DNA of 64,000 bases from Cytobacillus suaedae (GTDB lineage Bacteria > Bacillota > Bacilli > Bacillales > Bacillaceae_L). The stretch is from the NCBI GenBank assembly GCA_014960805.1, contig CP063163.1, positions 2,374,001-2,438,000 of the forward strand, written 5' to 3'. Under the pieces are notes generated by a model, which saw only the letters and a list, made by a program, of their open reading frames with translations, had not been told where the DNA came from and did not search any database. Each line of letters begins with the position of its first letter. Position 1 is the first letter of the stretch. This document shows, one piece after another, positions 8,726-16,558 of this stretch. The translations under genes and the position numbers were made by a program.

Positions 8726-9792
8726 TATTTTCCACCCCCTATTAACTTTAAATAATCTTGTTTCTGTTGCTCAATCGTCCATGTTGGTGTTTCAAATACA
8801 TAGTCAAATATATCTGCAGGGTTCGCAGTTGGATATTGTTCCATTTCACTAACGGCTGCTTCAATTTCTTCTGCAGCTTTTACTTCAACTTCCTTAACCC
8901 AGCTCTCATCATATATACCTTCAATTTTCATCCAACGCTCTAGACGAAGGATTGGATCAATCTCATTTCTTCTTTCGTTACTTTCAGCTTGATCACGGTA
9001 TTTAGTTGGGTCATCAGCTGTTGTATGTGCACCATATCTCCAAGTTAGTGCCTCAATTAAGGTTGGGCCTTCACCATTACGAGCACGATCCAATGCATGT
9101 AATGTTTCAAAATAAACTGCAAAAACATCATTGCCATCTATTCTTACACCAGGCATATCATAAGCAATCGCTTTTTGCGCAATGGTTTTTGAGTTCATCT
9201 GTTTATGTAAAGGTACAGATATCGCATATTGGTTGTTTTGATTAAAGAAGACGACAGGAGCCTTTACAACACTTGCAAAATTCAACCCTTCATGGAAGTC
9301 ACCTTCAGAGGTTGCTCCATCTCCAAAGTAGGCAATAGCTGCATTTTTAGTCCCTTTAAGCTTTTCTGCATATGCAGCTCCAGCAGCATGTGGCAACTGT
9401 GTAGCAATCGGAATGCCAGGGGGAAAGATTTTCTTTCCATTTGGCGGTACACACCCTTCATTACGTCCATTCCAAAAAAGAAGGATATTTCGTAATGAAT
9501 GACCAAACGTCATCGCGGCACCATGATCACGATAGGTTGGGAAGAACCAATCATCATTCTTTAATGCTAATGCACTGCCCACCTGTGACGCCTCTTGCCC
9601 TTCATATGGTGCATAGGTTCCAATTCTTCCTTGTCGTTGGAGACTAATTGCCTTTCTGTCAAAGACTCTGATTCGAATTAAATGTTGAAGAAAGCTCTTA
9701 GCGAGGTCTTCTGTAATCCTATCCTTATATTCTGGAGAAACAAGATTTCCTTGTGTATCTATCACTTTTTTGATTGGAAATTCTACTTGCAT
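8725..9792 (-). CDS. 2-oxo acid dehydrogenase E1 alpha subunit (PdhA-type)
   Basis: TPP-binding subunit that decarboxylates the 2-oxo acid. The TPP motif is GDGATSEGDFHEGLNFAS...NN, and SLQRQGRIGTYAPYEGQEA, IDGNDVFAVY and WRYGAHTTADDPTKYR resemble Gram-positive PdhA more than BkdAA. 355 residues. ATG 9792 has GGGGGAGG upstream; 75 bp separate it from the PheDH gene. Because the operon begins with phenylalanine dehydrogenase and contains no Ptb or Buk genes as in the classical bkd operon, a phenylpyruvate-oxidising paralogue is a reasonable hypothesis; pyruvate or branched-chain 2-oxo acids remain possible. Confidence 0.9.
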   Translation of the reverse strand: MQVEFPIKKVIDTQGNLVSPEYKDRITEDLAKSFLQHLIRIRVFDRKAISLQRQGRIGTYAPYEGQEASQVGSALALKNDDWFFPTYRDHGAAMTFGHSLRNILLFWNGRNEGCVPPNGKKIFPPGIPIATQLPHAAGAAYAEKLKGTKNAAIAYFGDGATSEGDFHEGLNFASVVKAPVVFFNQNNQYAISVPLHKQMNSKTIAQKAIAYDMPGVRIDGNDVFAVYFETLHALDRARNGEGPTLIEALTWRYGAHTTADDPTKYRDQAESNERRNEIDPILRLERWMKIEGIYDESWVKEVEVKAAEEIEAAVSEMEQYPTANPADIFDYVFETPTWTIEQQKQDYLKLIGGGK

Positions 9793-9867
9793 AATCCTCC
9801 CCCTCTCATAGATTGCTAGTTTAATAACATTATCACTATTTTTATGTTGTTATATATTGAAAAAAAA

Positions 9868-11025
9868 TCACGTTCTTACTGCCCATTTTGGACGTTTGTT
9901 GTGTGAGAAAAAGCTATTACGTTGTGTTCTGGCCTTAATTCGTTGCTCACAGAACTGATCTGCAGCCTCAACTGTTGTAATGCCTTGCTGAGTTGAATTT
10001 TGGTATACATTTAAAAGGGAATTATAGATTGCTTTTGTTTGTCTTAATACTCGCTCTTTATTTGGCGTATAAAGCTCATCAGCTACTTGAATTAATCCAC
10101 CAGCATTAACAATATAGTCAGGAGCATAAAGGATTCCACGTTCTTGTAACATTTGACCATGTTTCATTTCAAGAAGCTGATTGTTAGCAGAACCTACAAT
10201 AGCCTTTACTCTTAGTTGATCAATTGTTTTATCATTAATAATTCCACCCATTGCACATGGGATGAAAATATCTGCATCTGCACTATAAATTTCCTCAGTA
10301 CTTACAACTTTAATGCCTGCACCAAGATGCTTTGCCTTTTCAACCAGCATATCAATGGCCTGCTGATTGATATCTGTAACATATAGGTCTGCTCCTTCTT
10401 CAAGCAATCTCTCTGCTACTTTATAACCGACTTTTCCAAGTCCTTGAATCGAGTAACTTCTGCCTGATAAGTCATCAGTGCCCCACAGAACCTTATTCGT
10501 AGCCTGAAGCCCGTAAATCACACCTTGTGCAGTCGGAACAGAAGAATCACCACTGCCTCCATAAACTTCATCTACACCAACAATACAATTCGTTTCTTTT
10601 AATGCATGAACGAAATCCTCAGTTGTTGTTCCCATGTCTGTTCCTGTATAAAAACGGCCATTTAATGATTCTACAAACTGACCAAATGCACGGAAGAGCT
10701 CTGGACTTTTATCCTTTGTTGGATCACCAATGATTACAGCCTTTCCACCACCAAAATCAACATCGGAAACAGCACACTTATACGTCATCCCTTTAGATAA
10801 TCTCAATACATCCTCTAACGCTTCATCCACACTTTTATAGGGATACATACGGCACCCGCCTAAAGCTGGTCCTAGCTTTGTACTATGAATGGCGATAATT
10901 GCTTGGAGACCTGTGGCCTCATCATTACAAAAAACGACCTGCTCATGCTCACGAATTTTCATAAAAAGATCCATTTGTGTAGAATCCCCCTTTTTTCCTG
11001 TTACTTTGGTAGCGCTTTCAATCAT
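9868..11025 (-). CDS. pdh: Phenylalanine dehydrogenase
   Basis: NAD-dependent oxidative deamination of L-phenylalanine to phenylpyruvate. Glu/Leu/Phe/Val dehydrogenase superfamily: [19 protein letters not shown] (catalytic Lys region), [13 protein letters not shown], Rossmann core [21 protein letters not shown]. Two residues known from PheDH/LeuDH exchange studies are of the PheDH type: Gly in YTGTD (Ala in LeuDH) and Leu in AGGLIQ (Val in LeuDH). The C-terminal QRNSFF...KPKWAVR tail also recalls Bacillus badius/sphaericus PheDH. The start at 11025 (385 aa, AAAGGGG 11 nt upstream) matches the 380-residue relatives; a start at 11103 would overlap the previous gene, and one at 10974 is possible. 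Confidence 0.88.
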   Translation of the reverse strand: MIESATKVTGKKGDSTQMDLFMKIREHEQVVFCNDEATGLQAIIAIHSTKLGPALGGCRMYPYKSVDEALEDVLRLSKGMTYKCAVSDVDFGGGKAVIIGDPTKDKSPELFRAFGQFVESLNGRFYTGTDMGTTTEDFVHALKETNCIVGVDEVYGGSGDSSVPTAQGVIYGLQATNKVLWGTDDLSGRSYSIQGLGKVGYKVAERLLEEGADLYVTDINQQAIDMLVEKAKHLGAGIKVVSTEEIYSADADIFIPCAMGGIINDKTIDQLRVKAIVGSANNQLLEMKHGQMLQERGILYAPDYIVNAGGLIQVADELYTPNKERVLRQTKAIYNSLLNVYQNSTQQGITTVEAADQFCEQRIKARTQRNSFFSHNKRPKWAVRT

Positions 11026-11080
11026 TTTTGATTCATCCCCTTTATTTATATATTCTATAAGTGTTGTTAAAATCGTACTT

Positions 11081-11467
11081 TTACCCTTTAATAGCCTGTT
11101 CAATTTGATTTTTTGGAAGGATCACTTGCTTTACCTCACCGACTCCGATTACCCCCTTTTCATTATGGATAGATACTTTTGTCATGACGATATTGTCTAG
11201 TAATCTATCGAGGGTTGCGGTGACTGTGAGTTTTGATCCTTGTGGTGATGGGGCAATGTGTTTAACATTAACAGCTGCGCCCATCCCTTCCTCATGCTCT
11301 TCTAAAAAGGGAAGGATGATTTGTCTTGATGCCCATTCCATGTGGTATACCATCGATACTGTGGAATACACTGGGTGAACGACTTTACCTTCGAACTGGG
11401 CGAACATATCAGGTGTTACTTCTACCTTGAATGTGGATATATGCCCTTCAACTAAACCAGGTTTCAT
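11081..11467 (-). CDS. FlK-like hot-dog thioesterase
   Basis: 128-residue hot-dog protein of the fluoroacetyl-CoA thioesterase (FlK) family. The FlK catalytic triad aligns without gaps: Thr36 in YSTVSM, Glu44 in HMEWAS and His70 in [10 protein letters not shown]. Family enzymes hydrolyse small acyl-CoA esters. It opens the PheDH/2-oxo acid dehydrogenase operon, 55 bp before the PheDH start, behind a promoter with an inverted-repeat operator. It may release CoA from phenylacetyl-CoA or dead-end CoA esters, a job done by PaaI elsewhere; that role is inference. Confidence 0.8.
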   Translation of the reverse strand: MKPGLVEGHISTFKVEVTPDMFAQFEGKVVHPVYSTVSMVYHMEWASRQIILPFLEEHEEGMGAAVNVKHIAPSPQGSKLTVTATLDRLLDNIVMTKVSIHNEKGVIGVGEVKQVILPKNQIEQAIKG

Positions 11468-11505
11468 TTCGAATCCCCCAACTCACACTATCAAGTATAT
11501 GACGT

Positions 11506-11547
11506 TTATTTAACGATATAATACCATTTCGTTAAATAAGTAGTCAA
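11506..11547 (-). promoter_or_regulatory. Promoter and inverted-repeat operator of the thioesterase-PheDH-OADH operon
   Basis: On the minus strand TTGACT (11542-11547), 18-nt spacer, TATTAT (11518-11523). A perfect 11-bp inverted repeat, TTATTTAACGA at 11506-11516 and TCGTTAAATAA at 11529-11539, brackets the -10 box, as expected for a repressor operator. The sequence at 11496-11515 agrees at 18 of 20 positions with 26018-26037 in front of the paa operon. Confidence 0.65.
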
Positions 11548-11699
11548 TGAATTGTGTTAATTTTTAACCAATTCGCACGAATATAAAAATTCTTACTCTT
11601 CTGGGTTAATGCTTCAACTTGGTAAAGTTAGTAAAAAAATTTAACCTCTGTTCAACTACAACTTGTCGAAACCTGTTTTATGTGATCTCTTTCTGACTG

Positions 11700-12135
11700 A
11701 CAACGCATTGCAGTTTGAATAAGTGGGTATTGAACTTCCTCTCGCTCAGCTACTAATAGAAGTCTTGATGAAAAGGTTTTTGGACTTCCTCTCACTAAGA
11801 CGGCGCATCGAAGTCTGAATGAAGCAGCTTTTCTGACTTCCTCTCGCTAAGGCGACACATCGAAGTCCGAATGAAGTAGCTTTTCGGACTTCCTCTCGCT
11901 ATGGCAACACATCGAAGTCTCAATAAGGCGGGTTTTCTGACTTCCTCTCACTAAGACGGCGCATCGAAGTCTGAAAGAAGCAGCTTTTCAGACTTCCTCT
12001 CGTTAAGGCAACACATCGAAGTCTCAATAAGGCGGGTTTTCGGACTTCCTCTCACTTAGACGGCGCATTGAAGTCTCAATGAAGCAGCTTTTCGGACTTC
12101 CTCTCGTTAAGACGACACATCGAAGTCCGAATAAA
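11700..12135. repeat. Tandem array of 52-bp units (8 copies), family A
   Basis: The core ACTTCCTCTC begins at 11734, 11784, 11836, 11888, 11940, 11992, 12044 and 12096: one step of 50 and six of exactly 52 bp. Each unit also has GAAGTC about 20-30 bp before GACTTC, so every unit can fold into a hairpin; the stem reaches 10 bp in some (GAAGTCCGAA with TTCGGACTTC, GAAGTCTGAA with TTCAGACTTC, a compensated change). No open reading frame spans it. It lies between the convergence-free ends of two minus-strand operons, upstream of the thioesterase promoter. Constant-size 52-nt arrays of variable sequence have been reported in Bacillus. Confidence 0.93.
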
Positions 12136-12215
12136 GCTGTATGACATTTATCATTTAAGCGTTCCTTAATCTCTCTTAATTCTTCCAGGTTACTGGGAAC
12201 TTCCTCAAAAATAAC

Positions 12216-12255
12216 AAAAAAAGGGATTAACTAGTCTCCTAATTAATCCCTTTTT
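12216..12255 (-). terminator. Rho-independent terminator of the ABC importer operon
   Basis: AAAAAGGGATTAA and TTAATCCCTTTTT flank a 12-nt loop; on the minus strand the stem is followed by seven T. It lies just behind the ATPase stop at 12264. The near-symmetric A/T flanks would allow termination in both directions. Confidence 0.85.
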
Positions 12256-12263
12256 ATATCACA

Positions 12264-13058
12264 CTAAGTCAACAGTGCACGGTCGTTTGTCATTTTTGTT
12301 CCACGAATTCGTTGGAATTCGTTTAATAGTTTTTCGATAGTTAGGTCCTTTTTCTTATCTTCTTCTACTTCTAGAATAATTTGGCCTTTGTCCATCATGA
12401 TTAAGCGATTGCCTAGGTCTAGAGCCTGTTGCATGTTATGGGTAACCATTAGGGTTGTGAGTCCATATTTCTCAACAATCTCTTTTGTAAGATTGGTGAT
12501 TAGTTCTGCCCTAGATGGGTCTAATGCAGCAGTGTGTTCATCTAATAAGAGAATGGCAGGTTCAGTAAATGTTGCCATTAATAATGAAAGTGCTTGCCTT
12601 TCTCCACCAGATAATAAGCCGACTTTCGCTGACAAACGGTTTTCTAGGCCTAGATGTAGAGATTCTAATACTTCTTTAAAATATTCTTTTCTCTTTTTGG
12701 TAACCCCTATTCTTAGTGTCCTTTGTTTATTTCGGGAGTAAGCCATGGCCAAATTCTCTTCAATCGTCATATTTGGAGCTGTCCCAGCCATTGGATCCTG
12801 GAAGACCCTGCCTATTAGTTTAGCTCGTTTGAATTCCGACATTGAGGTTACGTCTTTGCCATCAATAACGACCTTACCGACATCCGGAGTTAATACTCCC
12901 GATATCACATTCATTAGCGTTGACTTACCAGCACCATTACTTCCAATTATCGTGACAAAATCTCCTCGCTCAAGAGTTAAATTTGTCCAATCAAGTGCTA
13001 TCTTCTCGTCAGGAGTTCCTTCATTAAATACTTTATGAATCTGATTTAAATGCAGCAT
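12264..13058 (-). CDS. ABC transporter ATP-binding protein (TrpZ-like)
   Basis: Energising subunit of the importer encoded with the next two genes. Walker A GSNGAGKST, Q-loop VFQDPMAGT, signature LSGGERQALSL, Walker B ILLLDEHTAALD (Glu after the Asp, then H-loop VTHNMQQA). ATG 13058 is chosen (264 aa) because AAAGGGGGG precedes it; a longer frame to 13166 would intrude 130 bp into the permease gene. The 26-bp overlap with the permease end suggests translational coupling. Confidence 0.88.
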   Translation of the reverse strand: MLHLNQIHKVFNEGTPDEKIALDWTNLTLERGDFVTIIGSNGAGKSTLMNVISGVLTPDVGKVVIDGKDVTSMSEFKRAKLIGRVFQDPMAGTAPNMTIEENLAMAYSRNKQRTLRIGVTKKRKEYFKEVLESLHLGLENRLSAKVGLLSGGERQALSLLMATFTEPAILLLDEHTAALDPSRAELITNLTKEIVEKYGLTTLMVTHNMQQALDLGNRLIMMDKGQIILEVEEDKKKDLTIEKLLNEFQRIRGTKMTNDRALLT

Positions 13059-14061
13059 TTGATTCCCCCCTTTCGGAAGTGGCAGCCGCAAATCTAATGG
13101 CCTCAGATTGTTTCTTAGCTTTTCGTTTTTTATCACGGGAATGTGTAAGGAATTTAGGCATAACAAGTGCTAAAATTACGATTGTTGCTGTGATTAGTTT
13201 CATGTCCCCCGGCTCAAGGAAATCAACCCTCAGAGCAAGTGTTACAACAATTCGATAAATAATGGCTCCACCAATAACAGCTAATGTTGTTCTAGCAATT
13301 GTTTTGGTCCCAAATAACGCTTCTCCAATGATAACAGACGCTAAACCAATGATAATCATACCAATCCCCATACCAACATCTGCGAAGCCGCCTTGTTGTG
13401 CAATTAGGGCTCCTGAAAAAGCAACCATAGCATTGGAGAGTCCAAGCCCTACGATTACCATCATATTTGTGTTGGCTGAAAGACTTCGAATCATGCGTTG
13501 ATTATCACCCGTTGCACGGATGGCCAAACCAATCTCTGTTTTTAAAAAACGATCAATGAGGAATTTTAGTAAAAAGGTTACAACAATCATAAAGATCAAT
13601 ATTCCCCATGTTCTTGGTAAACTATCACCCAAACCTACAAGGGTCAAAATCTGATTGAAAAAAGCGTCGATTCCTGTTTTATCCCATGCGTCTCTAACTT
13701 GCGTAAACATCGTATCGGTATTCAATAAAGATACATTCGACTTTCCCATTATTCTAAGATTGATAGAATAAAGGGCAATCATCATTAAAATACCGGAAAG
13801 AAGAGCATTGATTTTTCCAACCGTATGAATAATTCCAGTAATACAGCCGGCAATAAAGCCTAGAACTAGTGCGAGCATTGTAGCTGTAAAGGGATTAACC
13901 CCACTTACAATTAACGTTGCTGCAACAGCTGCACCTGTTACAAAGCTTCCGTCTACTGTTAAATCTGGAAAGTCCAGCACACGAAAGGATAAGTAAACAC
14001 CTATCGCCATAATCGCATAGATGATCCCTGATTCAAATGCTCCGAATATCGCTGTAAACAC
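13033..14061 (-). CDS. ABC transporter permease (TrpY-like)
   Basis: Integral membrane subunit, 342 residues with about eight to nine hydrophobic segments of the LivH/RbsC-like permease type, beginning GIIYAIMAIGVYLSFRVL and with DFPDLTVDGSF, a segment typical of permeases paired with PF04392 binding proteins. Polar, Lys/Arg-rich C-terminus. It follows the binding-protein gene by 15 bp. The substrate is not certain: homologous TrpXYZ systems are linked to tryptophan, and the catabolic setting points to an aromatic amino acid. Confidence 0.85.
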   Translation of the reverse strand: MFTAIFGAFESGIIYAIMAIGVYLSFRVLDFPDLTVDGSFVTGAAVAATLIVSGVNPFTATMLALVLGFIAGCITGIIHTVGKINALLSGILMMIALYSINLRIMGKSNVSLLNTDTMFTQVRDAWDKTGIDAFFNQILTLVGLGDSLPRTWGILIFMIVVTFLLKFLIDRFLKTEIGLAIRATGDNQRMIRSLSANTNMMVIVGLGLSNAMVAFSGALIAQQGGFADVGMGIGMIIIGLASVIIGEALFGTKTIARTTLAVIGGAIIYRIVVTLALRVDFLEPGDMKLITATIVILALVMPKFLTHSRDKKRKAKKQSEAIRFAAATSERGESNAAFKSDS

Positions 14062-14076
14062 TAAGAACCATCCTCT

Positions 14077-15066
14077 CTATTCTCCGTCAAAGAACTCCCC
14101 TAGTTTTTCCCATTCAGAGTCCACTTCTAACCCTTGTGCCTCTGCAGCTTTTGTATTAATCATAAGCTTCATGCTATCTGGTAATTCTACATTGATTTCT
14201 GAAGGTTTTTTCTCACCTTTTAGAATTTTTGCAGCCATTAAACCAGATTGATAGCCAAGGTCAAAGTAACTGAAACCACTTGCCGCTACTGCACCTTTTT
14301 TCATTGAATCTAACTCACCAACGAATAAAGGAATTTTCTTTTCATTCGCAACTGAGATAACAACATCTAATGCAGAAACAACTGTATTATCAGTAGGTAT
14401 ATACATTGCGTCTACACGTCCAACTAGTGATTCTGCCGCTTGTTTTACTTCTGCTGAAGTAGAAACAGAAACCTCAACAATTTCAGCACCATTGTTTTTT
14501 GCAAGCTCTTCTACTTGTTCAACCTGAACGACCGAGTTTTGCTCACCAGAATTGTAGATAATCCCAATCTTTTTAGCTCCTATTTCATTTGTAATAAAAT
14601 TGATTGTATTAGCCGTCGCATCAGGATGGTTATCTGTTGTACCAGTGATGTTTTCACCAGGCTTATCAAATGCCTCAACTAGCCCAGCTCCTACAGGATC
14701 AGTTACTGAAGTGAAAATAATTGGAATCTCTCTTGTAGCATTTAAAGCAGCTGTCGCACTTGGTGTAGCATTTGCGAAAATTAAATCTACTTTATCACCA
14801 ACAAAGTTATTGGCAATTGTAGCGGTATTGTTCATATCAGCTTGTGCATTTTGGAAATCGTATGTAACATTTTCTCCTTCTTTAAAGCCCTGATCTTCAA
14901 GCGCTTTTTTAAATCCTTCTGTCGCTGCATCTAATGATGGATGCTCCGCAAATTGAGTAAGACCAATTACATACTCACCATCACCCGATGATTGGCTACT
15001 ACAACCAGTCAATGCTAGCATTCCTGCTAGTAAAAGTGATGAAGCTACTTTCATAGGTTTTTTCAT
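14077..15066 (-). CDS. ABC transporter substrate-binding lipoprotein (TrpX-like)
   Basis: Extracytoplasmic binding protein of the PF04392 type, 329 residues. Signal peptide with lipobox LTGC, lipidated Cys22, then a two-lobed periplasmic-binding fold (YVIGLTQFAEHPSLDAA, DLIFANATPSATAAL, IPIIFTSVTDPVGAGLV). First gene of the importer; ATG 15066 follows GAGGGGG. Its leader carries a promoter, a cre site and a terminator-like hairpin. The most likely cargo is Trp, Phe or Tyr; this is from family precedent and location, not from binding-site residues. Confidence 0.87.
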   Translation of the reverse strand: MKKPMKVASSLLLAGMLALTGCSSQSSGDGEYVIGLTQFAEHPSLDAATEGFKKALEDQGFKEGENVTYDFQNAQADMNNTATIANNFVGDKVDLIFANATPSATAALNATREIPIIFTSVTDPVGAGLVEAFDKPGENITGTTDNHPDATANTINFITNEIGAKKIGIIYNSGEQNSVVQVEQVEELAKNNGAEIVEVSVSTSAEVKQAAESLVGRVDAMYIPTDNTVVSALDVVISVANEKKIPLFVGELDSMKKGAVAASGFSYFDLGYQSGLMAAKILKGEKKPSEINVELPDSMKLMINTKAAEAQGLEVDSEWEKLGEFFDGE

Positions 15067-15096
15067 GTAAATCCCCCTCGTTTATATATTATTTTT

Positions 15097-15129
15097 TAAA
15101 AAACTTACTAATATAGTAAATTAGTAAGT
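15097..15129 (-). terminator. Terminator-like hairpin in the leader of the importer operon
   Basis: Perfect 10-bp inverted repeat ACTTACTAAT (15103-15112) and ATTAGTAAGT (15120-15129) with a 7-nt loop; on the minus strand it is followed by six T. It lies after the predicted transcription start and about 30 nt before the first start codon, so it could attenuate the operon. The stem is AT-rich and therefore weak. No T-box or other known riboswitch sequence was recognised. Confidence 0.5.
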
Positions 15130-15143
15130 GTTGGGAAACCCTT

Positions 15144-15159
15144 TTGTAACCGGTTACAA
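15144..15159. promoter_or_regulatory. cre site (CcpA box)
   Basis: TTGTAACCGGTTACAA is a perfect 16-bp palindrome that fits the catabolite-responsive element consensus TGWNANCGNTNWCA at every position. It lies about 35-45 nt downstream of the predicted start of transcription of the importer operon, a position at which CcpA commonly blocks elongation. Another LacI-family regulator is the main alternative. Confidence 0.7.
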
Positions 15160-15197
15160 TGTATGATAATTACCATAAGCACCGTAAATATATCGTT

Positions 15198-15227
15198 ATA
15201 TTATCATCTTACTTGATTAATAGTCAA
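15198..15227 (-). promoter_or_regulatory. Promoter of the ABC importer operon
   Basis: On the minus strand TTGACT (15222-15227), 18-nt spacer, TAATAT (15198-15203). Just downstream is AACGATATAT, similar to AACGATATAA in the PheDH promoter. The leader to the first gene is about 125 nt. Confidence 0.55.
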
Positions 15228-15316
15228 TAATATTCCAAAAATTTAATAAATTTCGATAAATATATGCTAGATTCTGTTTTTTATGACAACCTCTAATAAA
15301 TAAGCGTATAAAATAA

Positions 15317-15436
15317 ATGGGAGGCAAAACTGCTCGCTTTCCGCGGGAGGTCCGTGAGCCTCCTCGGCGCGTTGCGCCTGTGGGGTCTCACGTTGACACT
15401 CTCATCCCGCAGGAGTCTCGCAGTTTTGCCTCCCAT
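15317..15436. repeat. Dispersed palindromic element (120 bp) with 17-bp terminal inverted repeats
   Basis: The ends ATGGGAGGCAAAACTGC (15317-15333) and GCAGTTTTGCCTCCCAT (15420-15436) are perfect inverted repeats. The GC-rich interior has CTTTCCGCGGGAGG, GAGCCTCCTCGGCGC, GCGCCTGTGGGGTCTCA and TCCCGCAGGAGTC. A second copy with the same interior but different ends is at 62071-62200. It has no coding capacity and resembles a non-autonomous or REP-like element seen in many Bacillaceae intergenic regions. Confidence 0.85.
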
Positions 15437-15480
15437 ATATACTAGGTATATTGGACTCACCTTTCTCTCACCATAATACT

Positions 15481-15524
15481 AAAAAAATAAAACACACTGT
15501 TAAATGGTTAACAGTGTGCTTTTA
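15481..15524 (-). terminator. Terminator behind the nitronate monooxygenase-like gene
   Basis: CACACTGTTAA and TTAACAGTGTG pair around a 4-5 nt loop; on the minus strand the stem is followed by a T-rich tract. It starts just after the stop at 15528. Confidence 0.85.
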
Positions 15525-15527
15525 GAA

Positions 15528-16478
15528 TTATAAATAACTTTGGGCTTTTGTAATTTGTTCCTTTGCTTCTCTCATCATGCGGTCCACTAGTTCTTGGACG
15601 GTTGGGATGTCGGATACGAGTCCTGATATTTGGCCACCGTTCATGAAGCCTTGGTCGCCTTTTCCTTCGAGGGCACCGATTTTGTGATAGTCTTCTGTGG
15701 TTAATTGATTGAATTCGTCTAATGAAATTCCTTTTGTTTCGTGGTCTAATAGTGTCTTTGCATAATCGGTTTTGAGAACTCGGCGTATTTTACCGACAGA
15801 TCTTCCAACAATTACTGTTCCATCATCCTGTGCGAGAAGTAATTGTTTTTTGTATTCTTCATGAAATGGTGCTTCTGCAGTGGCTATAAATCTAGTACCC
15901 ATTTGGACACCACTTGCTCCTAGTGCAAGCATTGCAGCCAATCCTTTACCATCTCCAATTCCTCCTGCGGCCACGACTGGAATGTTCACTTGGCTAACGA
16001 TTTGAGGAATCAGTGTGAGTGTGGTAGTTTCAAGATTTGAATTAATACCTGCAGCCTCATATCCTTCGGCAACAAGCACATCCGCACCAGCTTCTTCTGC
16101 TTTTCGCGCTTGCTTTACAGACGCTACCACCGTAATGACCTTAATACCATGCTCCTTTAACTTTGGAATAAACGGAGCTGGGTTACCAGCAGAAAGAGAT
16201 ACGATTTTCACATTATGCTTGATTACTAGCTTAAGAACTTCTCGCACATTAGGGGACACACTAATGGCTACATTAACTGCAAAAGGTTTATCTGTTCTAC
16301 TTTTTGTTTCAATGATTATTTGTTCCACTTCTTCTGGGCTCATTGTTCCTGCCCCAATTGTACCTAAACCACCCGCATTGGAAACAGCAGACGTTAATAT
16401 TGCATTGCTGATATTCCCCATACCACCTTGTAGAATTGGGTAATCTATCTCTAAAATATCCATTAACCTATTCACCAT
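15528..16478 (-). CDS. Nitronate monooxygenase / FabK-like flavoprotein
   Basis: FMN-binding TIM-barrel protein of about 316 residues in the 2-nitropropane dioxygenase / enoyl-ACP reductase II family. Visible: YPILQGGMGNISNAILTSAV, SNAGGLGTIGAG, the glycine-rich phosphate-binding segment PVVAAGGIGDGKGLAAMLALGA and GVQMGTRFIATAEAP. ATG 16478 lies 5 nt after GAGGGG. It stands alone between the importer and paaX. Family members oxidise alkyl nitronates or reduce enoyl-ACP; nothing in the sequence settles which, and a role in aromatic catabolism is only suggested by location. Confidence 0.8.
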   Translation of the reverse strand: MVNRLMDILEIDYPILQGGMGNISNAILTSAVSNAGGLGTIGAGTMSPEEVEQIIIETKSRTDKPFAVNVAISVSPNVREVLKLVIKHNVKIVSLSAGNPAPFIPKLKEHGIKVITVVASVKQARKAEEAGADVLVAEGYEAAGINSNLETTTLTLIPQIVSQVNIPVVAAGGIGDGKGLAAMLALGASGVQMGTRFIATAEAPFHEEYKKQLLLAQDDGTVIVGRSVGKIRRVLKTDYAKTLLDHETKGISLDEFNQLTTEDYHKIGALEGKGDQGFMNGGQISGLVSDIPTVQELVDRMMREAKEQITKAQSYL

Positions 16479-16558
16479 TTTCACCCCTCGTTAAAATAAT
16501 GTTATAGTAATTCCAATACTTATGTAAAGAAAAAGCCATCAAACTGATGACTATCTTT

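Noticed and set aside
5058-9792. Classical branched-chain bkd operon
   Set aside because: No ptb, buk, bcd or bkdR is present, no -24/-12 sigma-L promoter was found, and E1 alpha is PdhA-like; a specialised complex is more likely, though branched-chain activity is not excluded.
9868-11103. Leucine dehydrogenase with start at 11103
   Set aside because: Specificity residues are those of phenylalanine dehydrogenase, and the first 26 residues overlap the thioesterase gene without a ribosome site; relatives fit a start at 11025.
11700-12135. Possible CRISPR array
   Set aside because: Units are contiguous with no unique spacers, repeats diverge along their whole length, and no cas genes are nearby. 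It is a simple 52-bp tandem repeat.
15067-15300. T-box or other riboswitch in the TrpX-like leader
   Set aside because: No T-box sequence (AGGGTGGNACCGCG-like), no specifier loop and the leader is too short; only a simple hairpin is seen.
15317-15436. Insertion sequence or MITE with target duplication
   Set aside because: No transposase frame and no convincing direct repeats flank the terminal inverted repeats; kept as a dispersed repeat only.
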